Positions 62,068 to 64,000 of a DNA stretch of 64,000 bases are shown in pieces. The notes beneath the pieces were generated by a model, which saw nothing but the letters and a program-made list of their open reading frames with translations, was not told where the DNA came from and ran no database searches. Source of the stretch: Loxodes magnus (lineage: Eukaryota > Ciliophora > Karyorelictea > Loxodida > Loxodidae); assembly GCA_946699065.1 (NCBI GenBank), contig CAMPDV010000381.1:62001-126000 (forward strand), given 5' to 3'. The first letter of the stretch is position 1, and each line of letters starts with the position of its first letter. The position numbers were made by a program, and so were the translations under genes.

Positions 62068-62682
62068 TCAGTTTTAGGATTTTCGAAGGAAAAAAAGGCC
62101 ATATCTTATGCCTTTTCGTAAAAGGGTAACTCCGTGAACAATATTATTCTCATGTATGGTCACTGTTCCTTAAGGTCTTGAGGGGGCTACTAGTTTGCCT
62201 CCATCACAAATGAATAGAAGTTTACCTCCTTCATATTCCTCGTCTCCATTAATAGCTACCTGCATTGTTCTTAAAGAAACGTCTAAATGGAAATTTATGA
62301 ATTTTCCATGAGCTTAGCATCTTCTAATTACAATTTCATCATATTTTTGACCAAATTTACTCTCAAGTTCTTCTACTGTCTTAATATCGATGAGATTCGC
62401 GAGTTCTTCTTTTGTCAAATTTTATCTAAATTCCATTCGATTTGACCAATCTACCTTTCTATCTATCTCTAAGAAAATAGTCTATTATTTAATTTCTTAT
62501 TTAGAGTTCTATTAATTAACCAATTAGTTAATTGTTTGCATGATTGATTAAATTATTTATTTAAATTCTTAAAATTATTTTGCTAGCTTCATATTATCCA
62601 ATTGAAGCAAATAGAAATCGTTAGCAAAATCTGGTTAATTATTAGATTTTATCGGAGAATTCTATTATTTCTTAGGTGCCAT
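62068..62682 (-). CDS. 2-oxoglutarate/Fe(II) dioxygenase-like protein (prolyl-hydroxylase type)
   Basis: 204 residues, ATG 62682 to TGA 62068-62070, no frame change and no internal TGA. The N-terminal 80 residues are Gln-rich coiled coil (YLLQLDNMKLAKQFQEF). The C-terminal 110 residues carry double-stranded beta-helix hallmarks: FHLDVS (His-x-Asp iron ligands), MQVAINGDEEYEGGKLLF, NNIVHGV (distal His, about 53 residues after the first) and KGIRYGLFF (Arg expected to bind 2-oxoglutarate). This matches the prolyl 4-hydroxylase-like branch, but the substrate is unknown and the domain is shorter than usual. Its first 40 residues resemble the ORF at 15090. A family C repeat ends 44 bp upstream of the ATG, so the promoter or 5' leader may derive from it. 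Confidence 0.75.
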
Positions 62683-62725
62683 TTTATATTATATTGTATT
62701 ATATTTAATTTAATTTTAAACTTAA

Positions 62726-63006
62726 AGAGTTTTTGACTGCAACTTCTTGCAGTTTAACGACCCCAACACTCCCTTCATGGGATAACGGGGATATCCTGTT
62801 GCTTTCGAAAAGCAGCTGCCAGGGAGCTCCATCTCTATGGGCAGCCGGGCTTCAAGACCCTACCAGGAGTGGATAATCAAAAGGAAGGCGTTCCCTTGCA
62901 AAGGTTGACTTTGACCAGGGACTTTCTCAGCGACAGGAAAGGAACTTGTTCCTAGCCATAAAACCAGAAAGTATGATTCAGAAGGTCAATCTCAGCTCCC
63001 ACCATC
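62726..63006 (-). repeat. dispersed repeat family C, copy with intact ends
   Basis: Inverted relative to 14251-14520. On the minus strand it begins AGATGGTGGGAGCTGAGATT, contains CTGTCGCTGAGAAAGTCCCT and AACAGGATATCCCC, and ends in the hairpin AACTGCAAGAAGTTGCAGT. Ends agree with the copy at 14.25 kb, giving a unit of about 275 bp. It lies immediately 5' of the dioxygenase-like gene. Confidence 0.85.
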
Positions 63007-63083
63007 TTTTTAATTATTATATTGTATTATATTATATACTATTTTATTGTTATTTTTTAATCAAGTAAAAACCAAATCATCCA

Positions 63084-63520
63084 AGATTAGTCCATCCTAA
63101 AATTCTTCTATAGTGTAAATCTCCAAAAAATGCTCTACACTTTTCCTTTTTTTTTTTATTATTTTTTTTGGTTTCTTTTACTTATTTTAGTTAGTTATCT
63201 CTTTTCATCATTATTTATCCTTATATTCAAATTATTTTACTTCGCTAAATAGTTTATAAGATAATTCTTCTTTAACTTTATTTTTCTTATCGATAAGTCT
63301 AAAATAATTAAATTTATTAATATTTTAATCTTTTTATTATATCAGAACTTACTCTATTCTAATTTTTTTATTATTTTTTCATCCTTCATCATTCTATTAT
63401 TTTTTTATTTAATATACTTACGTTTTACCCTTTTTCCTTAATTTTTCAAAACTTTTCAGTCCAATCCAAAAACTTTTAGTCCATCCCAAAAATCTCTTGT
63501 AGTGTAAAACGTGAGCAAAA
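63084..63520. repeat. pair of short direct repeats
   Basis: TTAGTCCATCCTAAAATTCT at about 63089 and TTAGTCCATCCCAAAAATCT at about 63477, both followed within ten bases by TAGTGTAAA. The second is preceded by another partial unit (CAGTCCAATCCAAAAACTT). Same orientation, about 390 bp apart; spacer AT-rich. Could be element ends or a duplicated regulatory site. Confidence 0.5.
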
Positions 63521-63559
63521 AGGTTTTTTTATTTTCACAATTTTTCACCACTCTCTCTT

Positions 63560-64000
63560 AACACTTCGTTGTGCCTTTTATCTTCCTCTATATTTTTCTT
63601 CCTTTAATTCCCTTTACTTTTCTCTGAACTCTTAAGTTCAAATTTTTTTTCCTTTTTCTTCTAGTCTTCTTTTTTCTTTTCTTTCATTTTTTATTCTTTT
63701 ATTTTTTCCCGTTTTTAACTTTTCTATTCTTCTTAACTTTAATTTTTTTCCTTCTAACTTTAATTTTTTTCTCTTTAAAAACAATTTTATTTTTTTTTTT
63801 CTTTCTCTTTTATTCTTATTATTTTTCTTTCTTTCTTTCTTTTTCCTTTTTTATTTTTTTATCTTTATTCTTTTCTTTTTTTCTCTTTCTTTCTTTCTTT
63901 TTTTTTTTTACTTTCCTTTTTTTTTACTTCTTTCTTTTTTTCTTTGTTTCCTTTTTTATTCTTCTTTTTCCATTCTTTTAATTTTTTTATTCTTTTTTCT
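63560..64000. repeat. low-complexity polypyrimidine tract
   Basis: T/C-only runs with TTTC and TTTTTC microsatellite stretches up to the window end. No gene supported. Confidence 0.85.

Noticed and set aside
14251-63006. Family C copies as terminal inverted repeats of one giant element
   Set aside because: The two best copies are inverted and 48 kb apart, but a third copy lies between them and the contents are ordinary genes mixed with unrelated elements.
63089-63500. Terminal inverted repeats of a Tc1/mariner-type transposon
   Set aside because: The GGGATGGACTAA-like words look similar to such ends, but the two copies are direct, not inverted, and no transposase lies between.
1-64000. CRISPR arrays, bacterial operons, rRNA and tRNA genes
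   Set aside because: None of the expected repeat-spacer, ribosome-binding or conserved RNA patterns was seen; the sequence is eukaryotic nuclear DNA.

Overview
The window is very AT-rich nuclear DNA from a ciliate that appears to use a karyorelictid-type (Loxodes-like) genetic code. In every recognisable protein TAA and TAG read as Gln. TGA reads as Trp inside proteins: it fills the conserved Trp of many WD40 repeats, the Trp of a kinase APE-region motif and the residue before ADD of a reverse transcriptase. TGA also closes reading frames at natural protein ends. This is the known ambiguous code in which UGA is Trp or stop depending on context. A consequence is that openness alone says little here, so genes were called from motifs, paralogue comparison and amino-acid texture. 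Gene ends are less certain than gene bodies.

Layout. 0.4-1.0 kb: hypothetical gene (-). 3.26-4.46 kb: 27-bp tandem array. 4.7-5.5 kb: RING plus ubiquitin-like gene (-). 5.9-11.65 kb: large (+) coding region with a REJ-like segment. 12.2-13.9 kb: a small Cys-rich ORF and a 310-aa hypothetical gene. 14.2-18.2 kb: an accessory cluster of short dispersed repeats, zinc-knuckle ORFs and coiled-coil ORFs. 18.6-21.0 kb (-) and 25.45-27.95 kb (+): two head-to-head RING-like / coiled-coil / pentapeptide / WD40 paralogues, with an ORF and repeats between them. 28.3-33.9 kb: LINE copy. 34.5-36.9 kb: LINE tail fragment next to a broken TPR-kinase gene. 37.1-38.0 kb: hypothetical gene. 38.1-40.9 kb: TPR-pseudokinase gene (-). 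41.0-43.0 kb: internally deleted LINE (-). 43.8-48.9 kb: a LINE of a second family. 49.2-49.7 kb: E2 ubiquitin-conjugating gene. 50-51.6 kb: repeat plus zinc-knuckle ORF (-). 53.4-54.7 kb: possible gene. 55.0-60.4 kb: the best preserved LINE. 62.1-62.7 kb: 2-oxoglutarate/iron dioxygenase-like gene (-), with a dispersed repeat directly upstream. The last 0.5 kb is low-complexity pyrimidine DNA.

Themes. Host genes are dominated by ubiquitin signalling (RING/UBL, two RING-like WD40 proteins, an E2) and TPR-kinase proteins. The accessory fraction contains two LINE families and three short-repeat families. Two of the short families share the same 3' hairpin and A/T-repeat tail, which points to a common retrotransposition machinery. 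Several host genes (E2, TPR-kinase copy, REJ region) change frame once or more. The sequence alone cannot tell decay, assembly indels, unrecognised introns or recoding apart.
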